Part shown: in pieces, positions 1 through 9,200 of the stretch | Layout: each line of letters begins with the position of its first letter | Position numbering within the stretch: position 1 is the first letter of the stretch | Assembly: GCA_024681515.1 (NCBI GenBank) | Contig: JAILAR010000163.1 | Location: forward strand, 1-48,464 | Reading direction: 5' to 3' | Source: Eubacterium sp. | Lineage (GTDB): Bacteria > Bacillota > Clostridia > Lachnospirales > Lachnospiraceae | DNA: 48,464 nucleotides | Translations under genes and position numbers: made by a program | Notes under the pieces: model-generated | The model's input: only the letters and a program-made list of their open reading frames with translations | The model's database searches: none | Told to the model about the DNA's origin: nothing

Positions 1-1
1 G

Positions 2-1459
2 AATAATATGAGGGAGCAGGGCACTGCGGATATGATGCCGGCCCGGCGTGATGAGGATGATCCTTCAGAAGCATCCGGCATGGATTGGAGTACTGTGTCC
101 TGGAAGGATCGAGAAACTGCGCAGCAGCTCCTCATCCGCTACGCCCATACGGTTCCTGACACAAATATCACCATGGAAGCCATTCGGGCACATTTCCCGG
201 AAGGGGAGAAGCTGGAGGCGGAGGAGATCACACCGTTCTCTTCAAAACTGAAATATTCCGAAATCCGTACAAAGGAAGGAACGTATCGGTTCGGCGCGCC
301 GGAATTCCTGCTTTCTGCGGAGCAGCTGGAAGCAAACAGGGAGCGGATCGAGGCCTATACCGGTAAGGGGCAGAGAGTTCTTGCGCTTGTAAGTGCAAGC
401 AATCATGCAGACGATCGTACGGATGCCCGCCCGCTTCTCTTCATCAGCCTCGCCAACGAGATCCGGGAGACGGCACCTGCCACCTTCTCTTACTTTGCGG
501 AGCAGGGAGTGAAGGTGAAGGTGATCTCCGGCGACAACCCGCTGACGGTCTCCCGTGTAGCCATGGCAGCGAAGATCGAGGATGCGGACCGGTACGTGGA
601 CGCGGCGACGCTGGAAACCGAGGAGGATTACAGGGAAGCAGTACGAAACTATACCGTCTTCGGCCGGGTAAAGCCGGAGCAGAAGAAGAACCTGATCGAA
701 GCAATCAAGGCAAACGGGCAGAGAGTGGCTATGACCGGCGACGGTGTGAACGACATTCTGGCCATGAAGGAGGCAGACTGTTCCATCGCCATGGGCGGCG
801 GTTCGGACGCGGCCCGTCAGGCGGCGCAGGTGGTGCTGATGGATTCGGACTTCTCACATATGATGCAGATCGTATCGGAAGGACGGCGGATCATCAACAA
901 CATGACCCGCTCCGGCATCCTCTTCCTGTATAAAAATATCTTCTCCCTGCTGACCGCCCTGTTTACTATTTTCCTGTCCATGCAGTATCCCATGCGGCCA
1001 ACCCAGATCTCCCTGATCTCGGGCTTTAACATCGGTCTGCCGGGCTTCCTGCTGGCCATGGAGAACAACACCCGGCGGCAGCGCGGACGGCTTCTGACCC
1101 GGACGCTTTCGGGAGCGGCCCCTGCGGCGATCCTGTCCTTTGTGCTGGTCTCGGCGCTGATGATCTTCGGCCGGGAGCTGGGGCTTACGGAGGATGAGAT
1201 CGGCGTTGCCTCCACTTACATGCTTTCCGCGGTCTGCTTCATGCTTCTCTGGGAGCTGATCCATCCGCTGAACAAATACCGCATCGTGGTATTCCTGATC
1301 TGCGTGGTAGCCATGATCCTCGGGATCTTTGCGCTCTGGAATGTATTCATCCTGGCAAAGGTATCCACCCGGGGCGGATGGATCGCAGTGGGTCTTGCCG
1401 CACTGTCCGGGGCCCTTATGTGGTGCATTTCCCTTGTAAATCGAAGGAAAACGGTGTAA
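2..1459 (+). CDS. P-type cation-transporting ATPase, 5'-truncated by window edge
   Basis: C-terminal part of a P1/P2-type cation pump. The frame is open to the left edge and begins just after the place where the next gene has its DKTGTITN phosphorylation motif, so the catalytic Asp and first membrane helices lie outside the window. Visible are the nucleotide-binding domain, the GDNPLTVSR segment, the hinge motif TGDGVND and about six C-terminal membrane helices. The family resembles the CtpE/CaxP-like calcium or metal pumps of Gram-positives; the ion cannot be read from sequence. It lies 74 bp upstream of a paralogue to which it is nearly identical around the TGDGVND region, so this is a tandem duplication. 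The ATG at 8 is internal, not the real start. Confidence 0.88.
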   Translation, partial: NNMREQGTADMMPARRDEDDPSEASGMDWSTVSWKDRETAQQLLIRYAHTVPDTNITMEAIRAHFPEGEKLEAEEITPFSSKLKYSEIRTKEGTYRFGAPEFLLSAEQLEANRERIEAYTGKGQRVLALVSASNHADDRTDARPLLFISLANEIRETAPATFSYFAEQGVKVKVISGDNPLTVSRVAMAAKIEDADRYVDAATLETEEDYREAVRNYTVFGRVKPEQKKNLIEAIKANGQRVAMTGDGVNDILAMKEADCSIAMGGGSDAARQAAQVVLMDSDFSHMMQIVSEGRRIINNMTRSGILFLYKNIFSLLTALFTIFLSMQYPMRPTQISLISGFNIGLPGFLLAMENNTRRQRGRLLTRTLSGAAPAAILSFVLVSALMIFGRELGLTEDEIGVASTYMLSAVCFMLLWELIHPLNKYRIVVFLICVVAMILGIFALWNVFILAKVSTRGGWIAVGLAALSGALMWCISLVNRRKTV

Positions 1460-1533
1460 AATGATAGAGTGTGCGCCTTATTGGTTGTCGCATGAATCAG
1501 TAAACCACAGGAAAGATCGACAGGAAGCGTTGA

Positions 1534-3936
1534 ATGGACGAAAGACAAAAACAGGTTGAACAACTGAATATCAAAGGTCTGTCGGAAGCAGAGGCGCAGC
1601 GGCTCACAAAGGAAGGCAAGTCAAATGCCCTTCAGAGCCACAGCTCGAAGAGTGTGTCCGCCATCATCATCGGAAATGTATGTACCTACTTCAACGCCAT
1701 CTTTCTCGGGCTGGCGATCCTGGTGATCGTTGCGGGTTCCTTCAAGAACCTGATGTTCCTGCCGGTGGTCGTCGCCAACATGCTGATCGGTATCATTCAG
1801 CAGCTGCGGTCCAAGAAGGTGCTGGACAGTCTGTCTCTTCTGGATACCACCGAATATGCGGTGATCCGGGACGGACAGGTCGGAATGGTGGATATAGAGA
1901 AACTGGTCCTGGGTGATTACGTCATGCTTTCGGCGGGGCAGCAGATCCCTGCGGACGCGAAGGTCATAAACGGAAAGATCTCGGCAAATGAATCCCTCCT
2001 CACGGGTGAATCCGATGAGATCGAGAAGGAAGTCGGCAGTGAGCTGATGTCCGGAAGCTTTGTAGTCTCCGGCAGCTGCATCGCGGTACTGACGAAGGTC
2101 GGTGCGGAATCCTATGCGGCGAAGCTGACAGCCAAGGCCAAGGAAGTCAAGGACAAGAAATCCGAGCTGATCAAGGATATCGAACTTATCATCCTGATCG
2201 CCGGTATCATAATCATTCCCGTGGGCGGCGGGCTTCTGTACGAGGCCATGGCCATCAACGGAAAACCTTTCGATGAAGCCGTCATCAGTATGGTCAGTGC
2301 CGTGATCGGTATGATCCCGGAGGGTCTGTACCTTCTGCTTACCATCGCGCTGACGGTAAGTGCTGCAGTGCTGGCGAAGAATAAGGTTCTTCTGCATGAC
2401 ATGAAGAGTATCGAGACGCTGGCGCGTGTTGACGTTCTTTGCGTGGATAAGACCGGAACCATCACAAATGATGTGATGAGCGTGACCGCGATCTTTGCAC
2501 CGGACGGACGCTCCGAATCACAGTTGAAGGAAGCGGAGGAGATCCTCAGCCATTACGTGCATTCCCTTCCGGATGCAAATATCACCATGGTGGCGCTGCA
2601 GAAGCATTATCCGAACATAGAGCCGCTGAAGGCGGAGGCCGTGATGCCCTTCAGCTCCAAGTTCAAGTATTCGGAGATCCAGCTCAGGGATCGGATCCTG
2701 CGGCTGGGTGCACCGGAATTTTTGCTGTCCGAAAGCCAGATGGAGAAGAACCGGGCAGGGATCGAGAACTATACCGGCAGGGGTCAGCGTGTGCTGGCAC
2801 TGGTGGAGCGGGCGGATGCAGGCACGGATGTGGATGAAGCGCACGTAACGCCGATCCTTTTCGTCAGTCTGGCAAATGAGATCCGCGAGACAGCTCCTCA
2901 GACCTTCTCCTACTTTAAGGAGCAGGGCGTGAAGATCAAGGTCATTTCCGGAGACAATCCGCTGACGGTATCCCGGGTGGCACTGGAAGCGCATATCGAC
3001 GGTGCGGAGAATTATGTGGATGCCGCAACGCTGAAGATGGATCGTGATTATCGTGAGGCGGTAAAGAAATATACTGTTTTCGGCCGTGTGAAGCCGGAGC
3101 AGAAGAAGAAACTGATCGAAGCCATCAAATCCAATGGAGAGAAGGTGGCCATGACCGGCGACGGTGTGAACGACATCCTGGCCATGAAGGAAGCGGACTG
3201 CTCCATCGCCATGGGCGGCGGTTCCGATGCGGCGCGTCAGGCGGCGCAGGTGGTCCTCATGGATTCCGATTTCTCCCACATGATGCAGATCGTAACGGAG
3301 GGACGCCGGATTATCAACAATATCACCCGGTCCAGTATCCTCTTCCTGTACAAGAACATTTTCTCGCTGCTGCTGGCAGTCTTCGCCATCGCAACGACTT
3401 TGCATTATCCGCTGAAGCCGACCCAGATCGCACTGGTTTCCGGATTCGTTATCGGATTGCCCGGCTTCTGCCTGGCATTTGAGAATAATACGAAGAGACA
3501 GCGGGGACGTCTGCTGACGACCACGTTGATCAGGGCCGCACCGGCAGCGGTATTTGCAACCGTCGCCGTGGCAACGATCATGCTGTTGGCAAAACCCTTC
3601 GGTATGACGGTGGATGAAGTCAGTGTGGCTTCCACCTATATGCTGACTGCCATCGGATTTGCGATGCTGCTCCGTCAGCTGCGGCCGATGAACAGGTATC
3701 GATTATTCGTTTTTGTCATCTGTGCGGCCGGATTTCTGCTCCTTACGTATTTCTTCTGGGGCACGTTCATCAATGCCGAGATCGAATTCAGCAACGGTCT
3801 GATGGCGGCAGGTGTATCCATCGGCGCGGCTATCGTGTCCTGGGCCCTGATGGCACTGTTCGAGAAGATCACCGGAGTGTCCGGCGGAGAGCTGGTTGAG
3901 GAGGAAACTTCCGAGACGGGTGCCGGAGCCGGATGA
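1534..3936 (+). CDS. P-type cation-transporting ATPase (CtpE/CaxP-like)
   Basis: Complete 800-residue ion pump of the inner membrane, driven by ATP. Actuator motif TGES is at residues 157-160, the phosphorylated Asp305 is in DKTGT, and the hinge TGDGVND is at 541-547. A PEGL motif in the fourth membrane helix is typical of calcium and CtpE-type pumps. There is no N-terminal heavy-metal-binding domain and no CPC motif, which argues against copper or cadmium transport. The start is supported by AGGAAG a few bases upstream. It follows its paralogue closely and the two are probably co-transcribed. Calcium or another divalent cation is the likely substrate, by family resemblance only. Confidence 0.9.
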   Translation: MDERQKQVEQLNIKGLSEAEAQRLTKEGKSNALQSHSSKSVSAIIIGNVCTYFNAIFLGLAILVIVAGSFKNLMFLPVVVANMLIGIIQQLRSKKVLDSLSLLDTTEYAVIRDGQVGMVDIEKLVLGDYVMLSAGQQIPADAKVINGKISANESLLTGESDEIEKEVGSELMSGSFVVSGSCIAVLTKVGAESYAAKLTAKAKEVKDKKSELIKDIELIILIAGIIIIPVGGGLLYEAMAINGKPFDEAVISMVSAVIGMIPEGLYLLLTIALTVSAAVLAKNKVLLHDMKSIETLARVDVLCVDKTGTITNDVMSVTAIFAPDGRSESQLKEAEEILSHYVHSLPDANITMVALQKHYPNIEPLKAEAVMPFSSKFKYSEIQLRDRILRLGAPEFLLSESQMEKNRAGIENYTGRGQRVLALVERADAGTDVDEAHVTPILFVSLANEIRETAPQTFSYFKEQGVKIKVISGDNPLTVSRVALEAHIDGAENYVDAATLKMDRDYREAVKKYTVFGRVKPEQKKKLIEAIKSNGEKVAMTGDGVNDILAMKEADCSIAMGGGSDAARQAAQVVLMDSDFSHMMQIVTEGRRIINNITRSSILFLYKNIFSLLLAVFAIATTLHYPLKPTQIALVSGFVIGLPGFCLAFENNTKRQRGRLLTTTLIRAAPAAVFATVAVATIMLLAKPFGMTVDEVSVASTYMLTAIGFAMLLRQLRPMNRYRLFVFVICAAGFLLLTYFFWGTFINAEIEFSNGLMAAGVSIGAAIVSWALMALFEKITGVSGGELVEEETSETGAGAG

Positions 3937-4069
3937 TGGATCTGCCGAGGCCTTCGAGTGCAAGAATCGTATAAAGATTTCGAATGACATTATCATGTTT
4001 TGATTCAAAAGGTTCAGCACAGAGCAGAACGAGATACAGGATATAAAGAGTTCTACAAGGAGAACGACC

Positions 4070-6163
4070 ATGCGGGACGGACATTCCTTACGCCTGTTGG
4101 AATACATCTATAACTCAACAGCGATCTTAAACTTCGGCGCGTTGTACAGCGATGGAACGGAGAATTTCTGTTCTCCGTCGGAACCGGACGTGGGGGATGA
4201 TCTCACCCTGCGTTTCCGGACGGCCATTGACAACGTGGACGGAGTTTTTGTTGTTGTAAATGATACCCGCTACGAGATGAAGGTGGTGGAGAGTGACACA
4301 CTATTTGATTACTATCAGGTGGTGATCCCGCACGTGACGGACCGGATCCGTTACTACTATGAGATCCATGCCGGACGGGTGGTGGTGTACTATAACCGTG
4401 TATCCAAGCATAAGGATCTGAACCGGAATTATGACTTTGAGATCATGCCGGGCTTCCATACACCGGACTGGGCGAAGGGCGCGGTGTTCTATCAGATCTA
4501 CGTGGATCGTTTCTGCAACGGCGACACCTCCAACGACGTGCTCACCGGAGAGTACTGCTACATCGGGCAGCCGGTGAAGAAGGTGGAAGACTGGAACAAA
4601 TTCCCCGAGAGTATGGATGTGGGGAATTTCTACGGCGGTGACCTGCAGGGGGTCATCGACAAGCTGGACTATCTGAAGGATCTGGGGGTCGATGTCATTT
4701 ATCTGAACCCGATCTTTGTGTCTCCGTCAAATCATAAATATGACATTCAGGATTACGATTATATCGATCCCCATTTCGGAAAGATCGTGAAGGATGAGGG
4801 CGAGCTTCTGCCGCCGGATTCCATGGATAACAGCCGGGCCACGCGGTACATCACCCGCGTTACGGACAAGGCAAATCTGGAGGCTTCGAATCAGGTGTTT
4901 ATCCGCCTGGTGGAGGAGGCTCATGCCCGCGGCATGCGCGTGATTTTGGACGGCGTCTTCAATCACTGCGGTTCCTTCAACAAATGGATGGACCGCGAGA
5001 AGATCTACGACCGGAATCCGGACTACCCGAAGGGGGCGTATGTGTCCTCGGAGAGCCCGTACCGTCGGTTCTTCCGGTTCCAGGACGAAGCGGCCTGGCC
5101 GGACAACGGAAGCTACAACGGCTGGTGGGGACATGACACCCTGCCGAAGCTGAATTATGAGGAGTCCGAGGAACTGTACCAGTACATTCTGGACATTGGA
5201 CGGAAATGGGTCTCTCCGCCGTACAACGCGGACGGCTGGCGTCTTGACGTGGCGGCCGACCTGGGTTATTCCGAGGAGTTCAATCACCGGTTCTGGCGGG
5301 ATTTCCGTGCGGCGGTGAAGGAAGCCAATCCGGAGGCCATCATTTTAGCGGAGCATTACGGAGATCCCAAGGCCTGGCTACTGGGCGACCAGTGGGATAC
5401 GGTCATGAATTACAGCGCCTTCATGGAGCCCATCACATGGTTCCTGACTGGCGTGGAGAAGCACAGCGATGAGTTCCGCGGCGACTTCCTGGGCAACCCG
5501 GATATGTTCGTGGGCTCCATGCGACATTACATGTCCACATTTATGACGGGATCTCTGGAGACAGCTATGAATGAGCTGTCTAACCATGATCATTCCCGGT
5601 TCCTGACCCGTACCAGCCGACGTGTCGGCCGGACCCATACTCTGGGTCCCGAAGCCGCAAATGAGGATGTGAACAAGGGCATCTTCCGACAGGCGGTGGT
5701 CTTCCAGATGACCTGGCCCGGTGCGCCCACTATTTATTATGGCGACGAAGCCGGTGTGGCAGGCTGGACCGATCCAGACTCCCGGCGGACCTATCCCTGG
5801 GGACACGAGGATCAGGAGTTGATTGCGTTCCATCGGGACATCATCCGGATTCATAAGAAATACGACGCACTGATGCACGGCTCGCTGGTGCATTTGCACA
5901 GCGAATACAAATGCATCGCCTACGGCCGTTTTACCCGGAAGCAGGCGGTGGCTGTCGTGATCAACAATGATTTCGGCGACAAGACATTGCAGCTGCACAT
6001 CCGCCATCTGGGCGTACCCAACAACCGTACCATGCACCGCGTAATGCTTACCACGGAAGAAGGCTACAACACCGACTTCCAGACCGTCATCACACAGAAC
6101 AATCAGATGACGGTGGTGGTGCCGAAGATGAGCGCGGCGATATATGTATGTAATTTGGAATAA
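4070..6163 (+). CDS. GH13 alpha-glucan hydrolase (neopullulanase/cyclomaltodextrinase-like)
   Basis: 697-residue alpha-amylase superfamily enzyme. An N-terminal beta-sandwich of CBM34 type (about residues 15-130) precedes the catalytic barrel. Conserved regions are visible: DGVFNH (region I), DGWRLD with nucleophile Asp393, LAEHYG with acid/base Glu428, and SNHDHS with transition-state Asp507. No signal peptide is present, so it acts in the cytoplasm on imported maltodextrins or on glycogen branches, complementing the glycogen phosphorylase at 17.6 kb. The start has AAGGAGA at good spacing. Subfamily (neopullulanase, maltogenic amylase or cyclomaltodextrinase) cannot be separated from sequence alone. 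A perfect GC-rich hairpin follows the stop. Confidence 0.9.
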   Translation: MRDGHSLRLLEYIYNSTAILNFGALYSDGTENFCSPSEPDVGDDLTLRFRTAIDNVDGVFVVVNDTRYEMKVVESDTLFDYYQVVIPHVTDRIRYYYEIHAGRVVVYYNRVSKHKDLNRNYDFEIMPGFHTPDWAKGAVFYQIYVDRFCNGDTSNDVLTGEYCYIGQPVKKVEDWNKFPESMDVGNFYGGDLQGVIDKLDYLKDLGVDVIYLNPIFVSPSNHKYDIQDYDYIDPHFGKIVKDEGELLPPDSMDNSRATRYITRVTDKANLEASNQVFIRLVEEAHARGMRVILDGVFNHCGSFNKWMDREKIYDRNPDYPKGAYVSSESPYRRFFRFQDEAAWPDNGSYNGWWGHDTLPKLNYEESEELYQYILDIGRKWVSPPYNADGWRLDVAADLGYSEEFNHRFWRDFRAAVKEANPEAIILAEHYGDPKAWLLGDQWDTVMNYSAFMEPITWFLTGVEKHSDEFRGDFLGNPDMFVGSMRHYMSTFMTGSLETAMNELSNHDHSRFLTRTSRRVGRTHTLGPEAANEDVNKGIFRQAVVFQMTWPGAPTIYYGDEAGVAGWTDPDSRRTYPWGHEDQELIAFHRDIIRIHKKYDALMHGSLVHLHSEYKCIAYGRFTRKQAVAVVINNDFGDKTLQLHIRHLGVPNNRTMHRVMLTTEEGYNTDFQTVITQNNQMTVVVPKMSAAIYVCNLE

Positions 6164-6176
6164 ATGTGTGGCGATC

Positions 6177-6212
6177 AGCCCCGGACCATCGTGGCATTGG
6201 TCCGGGGCTTCT
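6177..6212 (+). terminator. Intrinsic terminator-like hairpin after GH13 gene
   Basis: A perfect 12-bp stem (AGCCCCGGACCA with TGGTCCGGGGCT) and a 9-nt loop lie 14 bp after the GH13 stop. The U tract is weak (TTCTC), so termination may be incomplete. Confidence 0.7.
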
Positions 6213-6279
6213 CATATGATTGGGAATGAAGAACAGGATGTTGAATAACCGACGCACAGTGGGAGGTGAAATAACACTG

Positions 6280-9200
6280 ATGATCCGATTGAAACTGGAA
6301 CCCAGTGTGGTAGCCAAATATTATGAACATGAATGCGACCGTTATCTCTTTCTGAAGGAGGGATATGTGGTTCATGAGGAGTCTTCGGATTCCGGGAGCC
6401 GAAAGAATGACCGGAACACCGGAAGGGCTGACGAGGAAAGAACACTCACTCCCGTGCAGCTTGCAGGATACCGCTGGGAGAGAGAGTTTTACTGGCTGCT
6501 GAAACACAGCGGCGTAAGCCCGGATATCTCCTATATCGATTATGGTGACAAAGCGGAATTGATGAAGGAACCTTCCTGGATCCGCAGGCTGGAGAAGATC
6601 TGTGAGGAGGGTACTGGTGAAGAGACGGTTTATATCCTTCAGCCTACGATCATTGCTCCTGAAAGGCAGAGTGCATATCCGGATGTGGATGTACAATGGG
6701 CAAAGGCGCGGCCGGATCTGCTGCACGTGAAGATCCGGGAGAATCCGGAGGGCGGTCGGACGGCGGTGATCACGGTGCTGGATATCAAGCTGGCATCCAC
6801 GCCGCAGATGAGTCACAAGATTCAGATTGCGATCTACACCCGGTTGTTGGAAGAGATCCTGAAGGATCATGCCTTTCTGCGGGTGAATACGGATTTCGGT
6901 TATGTGATCAATAAGCCGGATTATGACGAGAGTCCGCGGATCGTCCGGGATGCAAAGGAAGGGATTATCGGGAATCGGATCCGTCTTCGCGGGGCGAGGA
7001 TCATTGTTAATGATTTCATGGATCGAAAGATTTTGGAGCTGGAGAAGGCGCTGCATCTCGGCTTCCTTCATAGTCATGAGGTTGAAGCTGAACATAAGAT
7101 CACGGTGGCAGAAGTGGAGGCTTTCCTGAAAACCTGCCGCTATCTGGTGGGCCCGGCCTGCAGAAACTGCTCCGGTCGGGAGCGCTGCTGTGTGAAATGG
7201 AATGACCACAGCATTCTGTTCCTGCCGTATATCTCAAAATCCGCTCAGGAGCATCTGTGGAGGCTGAAGAAGGAGTTCCCACAGGATGCGGATCTTCTGC
7301 ACGTCGACATCTTCCATCAGCTGGTTTACGAACAGAGAAGAGTGCAGAATGGGTTCTATGCTCGCCTTCGAGAAAATCCGTCCTGGGATAAATATCTGGC
7401 AGACGGTGAAAGCTTTCAAAAGTCCCTGGAAGTACTGCAGCAGTATTATCGCGGGGAGTTCTATCGGGGTGCGCTGGCAGAGCAGCGTTCGCCTTATATA
7501 AAAGCGAATGGCAGGTCTGCAGAACTTCCGCCTCCGCAGGATCCGGCGGTTTCCGTATTCCTTCATGTCGATGAGCAGTATTCGGACGGCGGATTTGAGC
7601 GGATCGCGGCAATCTCTTACTGCGCCCTTCATGTGTCCGGTGATCAGACGGAAAACTCCGGGACAGTGAGATTTGCCAATATCAAAATGGATGATCACAC
7701 GTTTCATATGGCGGATCCGGATTACCGCTTTGTCGTTTCTGTTCTTGACAGGTTGGAACAGTACGGCCGGGACACGGGCGTTCGGTTCTATGTGCTTCGG
7801 GACATGGAACGGGGGATCCTGAAAAGGATCATGTATCATTTGCTCTACAAACTGAGAAACCTTCGGCTTTCGGAGGCTCACCGGAAGGTGATCCGGCTTC
7901 TGCATTATCTTCAGGATGAAGACACGCTGCTGAAAAGAGCTACGCATCCGCTCATGTGTGTGGAAAGTGCGGTGGTGTCCCTGGTTGATGAGATCCGAAA
8001 GATCTATGTTCTTCCGGCAGTTATCGATTATACGAAGGAAGATCTGGAATATTTCTTTGACCGGGAGGAGGCGGATGCCTCCACACCGGAGGCACATCTG
8101 CAGCTGCTTCGGCGGATCCTGGATATGGTTCATGCGTATGCCGCAGATAAATGTTTCGGCAGGGCGCGCGTTTATTCCGATGATACGGAAACCATCGAAC
8201 AGACGCAGCGAAGCCCGGAGATGGAAATTGTATCCAAACTATACTATCAGGGGCTGTACGATGGGATGCTTCGGGATAAAACGGAGCTGCAGCGCTATCT
8301 GGACAGGGTCAGTTCCTACTACGAATTCTTCACGGCGACTTATGATCCGGAGGATGAGGTCTGCGACTTTGAGGAGCCTTTCAGTACACTCAGGGTAGAT
8401 AACAAGGACAAGGCAAAACGGCTGCTTACGGATGACAGCGTGAAAACCGAGTGGACCCTATACGAATCGGATCTGAAAACCATCGATTCGTTTTACCGCA
8501 GGGCGATCCGGGAATATGATTCCCTTTGTGAGATTCGAAATCATCCGCGGAATCCGGGCGGAGCAGGCGGATTCCCTGGATATGAGGTTCGGAAAGCGGC
8601 AGATTTTCCTGAGTTGGTTCGTGTCCGGAGTGATTTTTCGGATAGACGGGATCCCATTACCATCGCGGTAGCCCGGGGATTCTTTCCCGAAAGTCCGAAG
8701 ACCTATTCCGGAAATCTGGATCGGATGCGGAAAGTCATGCAGTATAAGCGCCTTCATCCGCTGGCGGATCAACTTTCACCGACGGAGATCCTTTTTCCCG
8801 CTACGGAAGAGGTGGATGGGGAGGATTCGCTGAGGTCGGAGGAGAGCATCCGGCAGATGATCGAACATGGAATGATCAACGTCGGTGGCGCGGAGACCGG
8901 ATTTACGGCATCGCAGCAGGAAGCGCTTCGGCATGTCTGCAGATTCCGGGATACTGTGGTTCAGGGGCCGCCGGGCACGGGGAAGACGGATTTCATCGCC
9001 CGATGCGTTGTATCGCTCTTTCGGTTCCTGACTGAGCAGAGGGGTGAGGAGGAACCGGTGCGGATCCTGCTTACCTCGAATTCCCATGCTGCGATCATCA
9101 ATATGGTAAATAAGATCTACGACCTGGCAGAGGACACGCCGGCGCTTCGGAATTCTCTGTATAAATATCTGGAAAACTCTTCCCTGGGAGGAGATGACCG

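Noticed and set aside
4070-6163. Exported amylase
   Set aside because: The N-terminus has no signal peptide or hydrophobic stretch.
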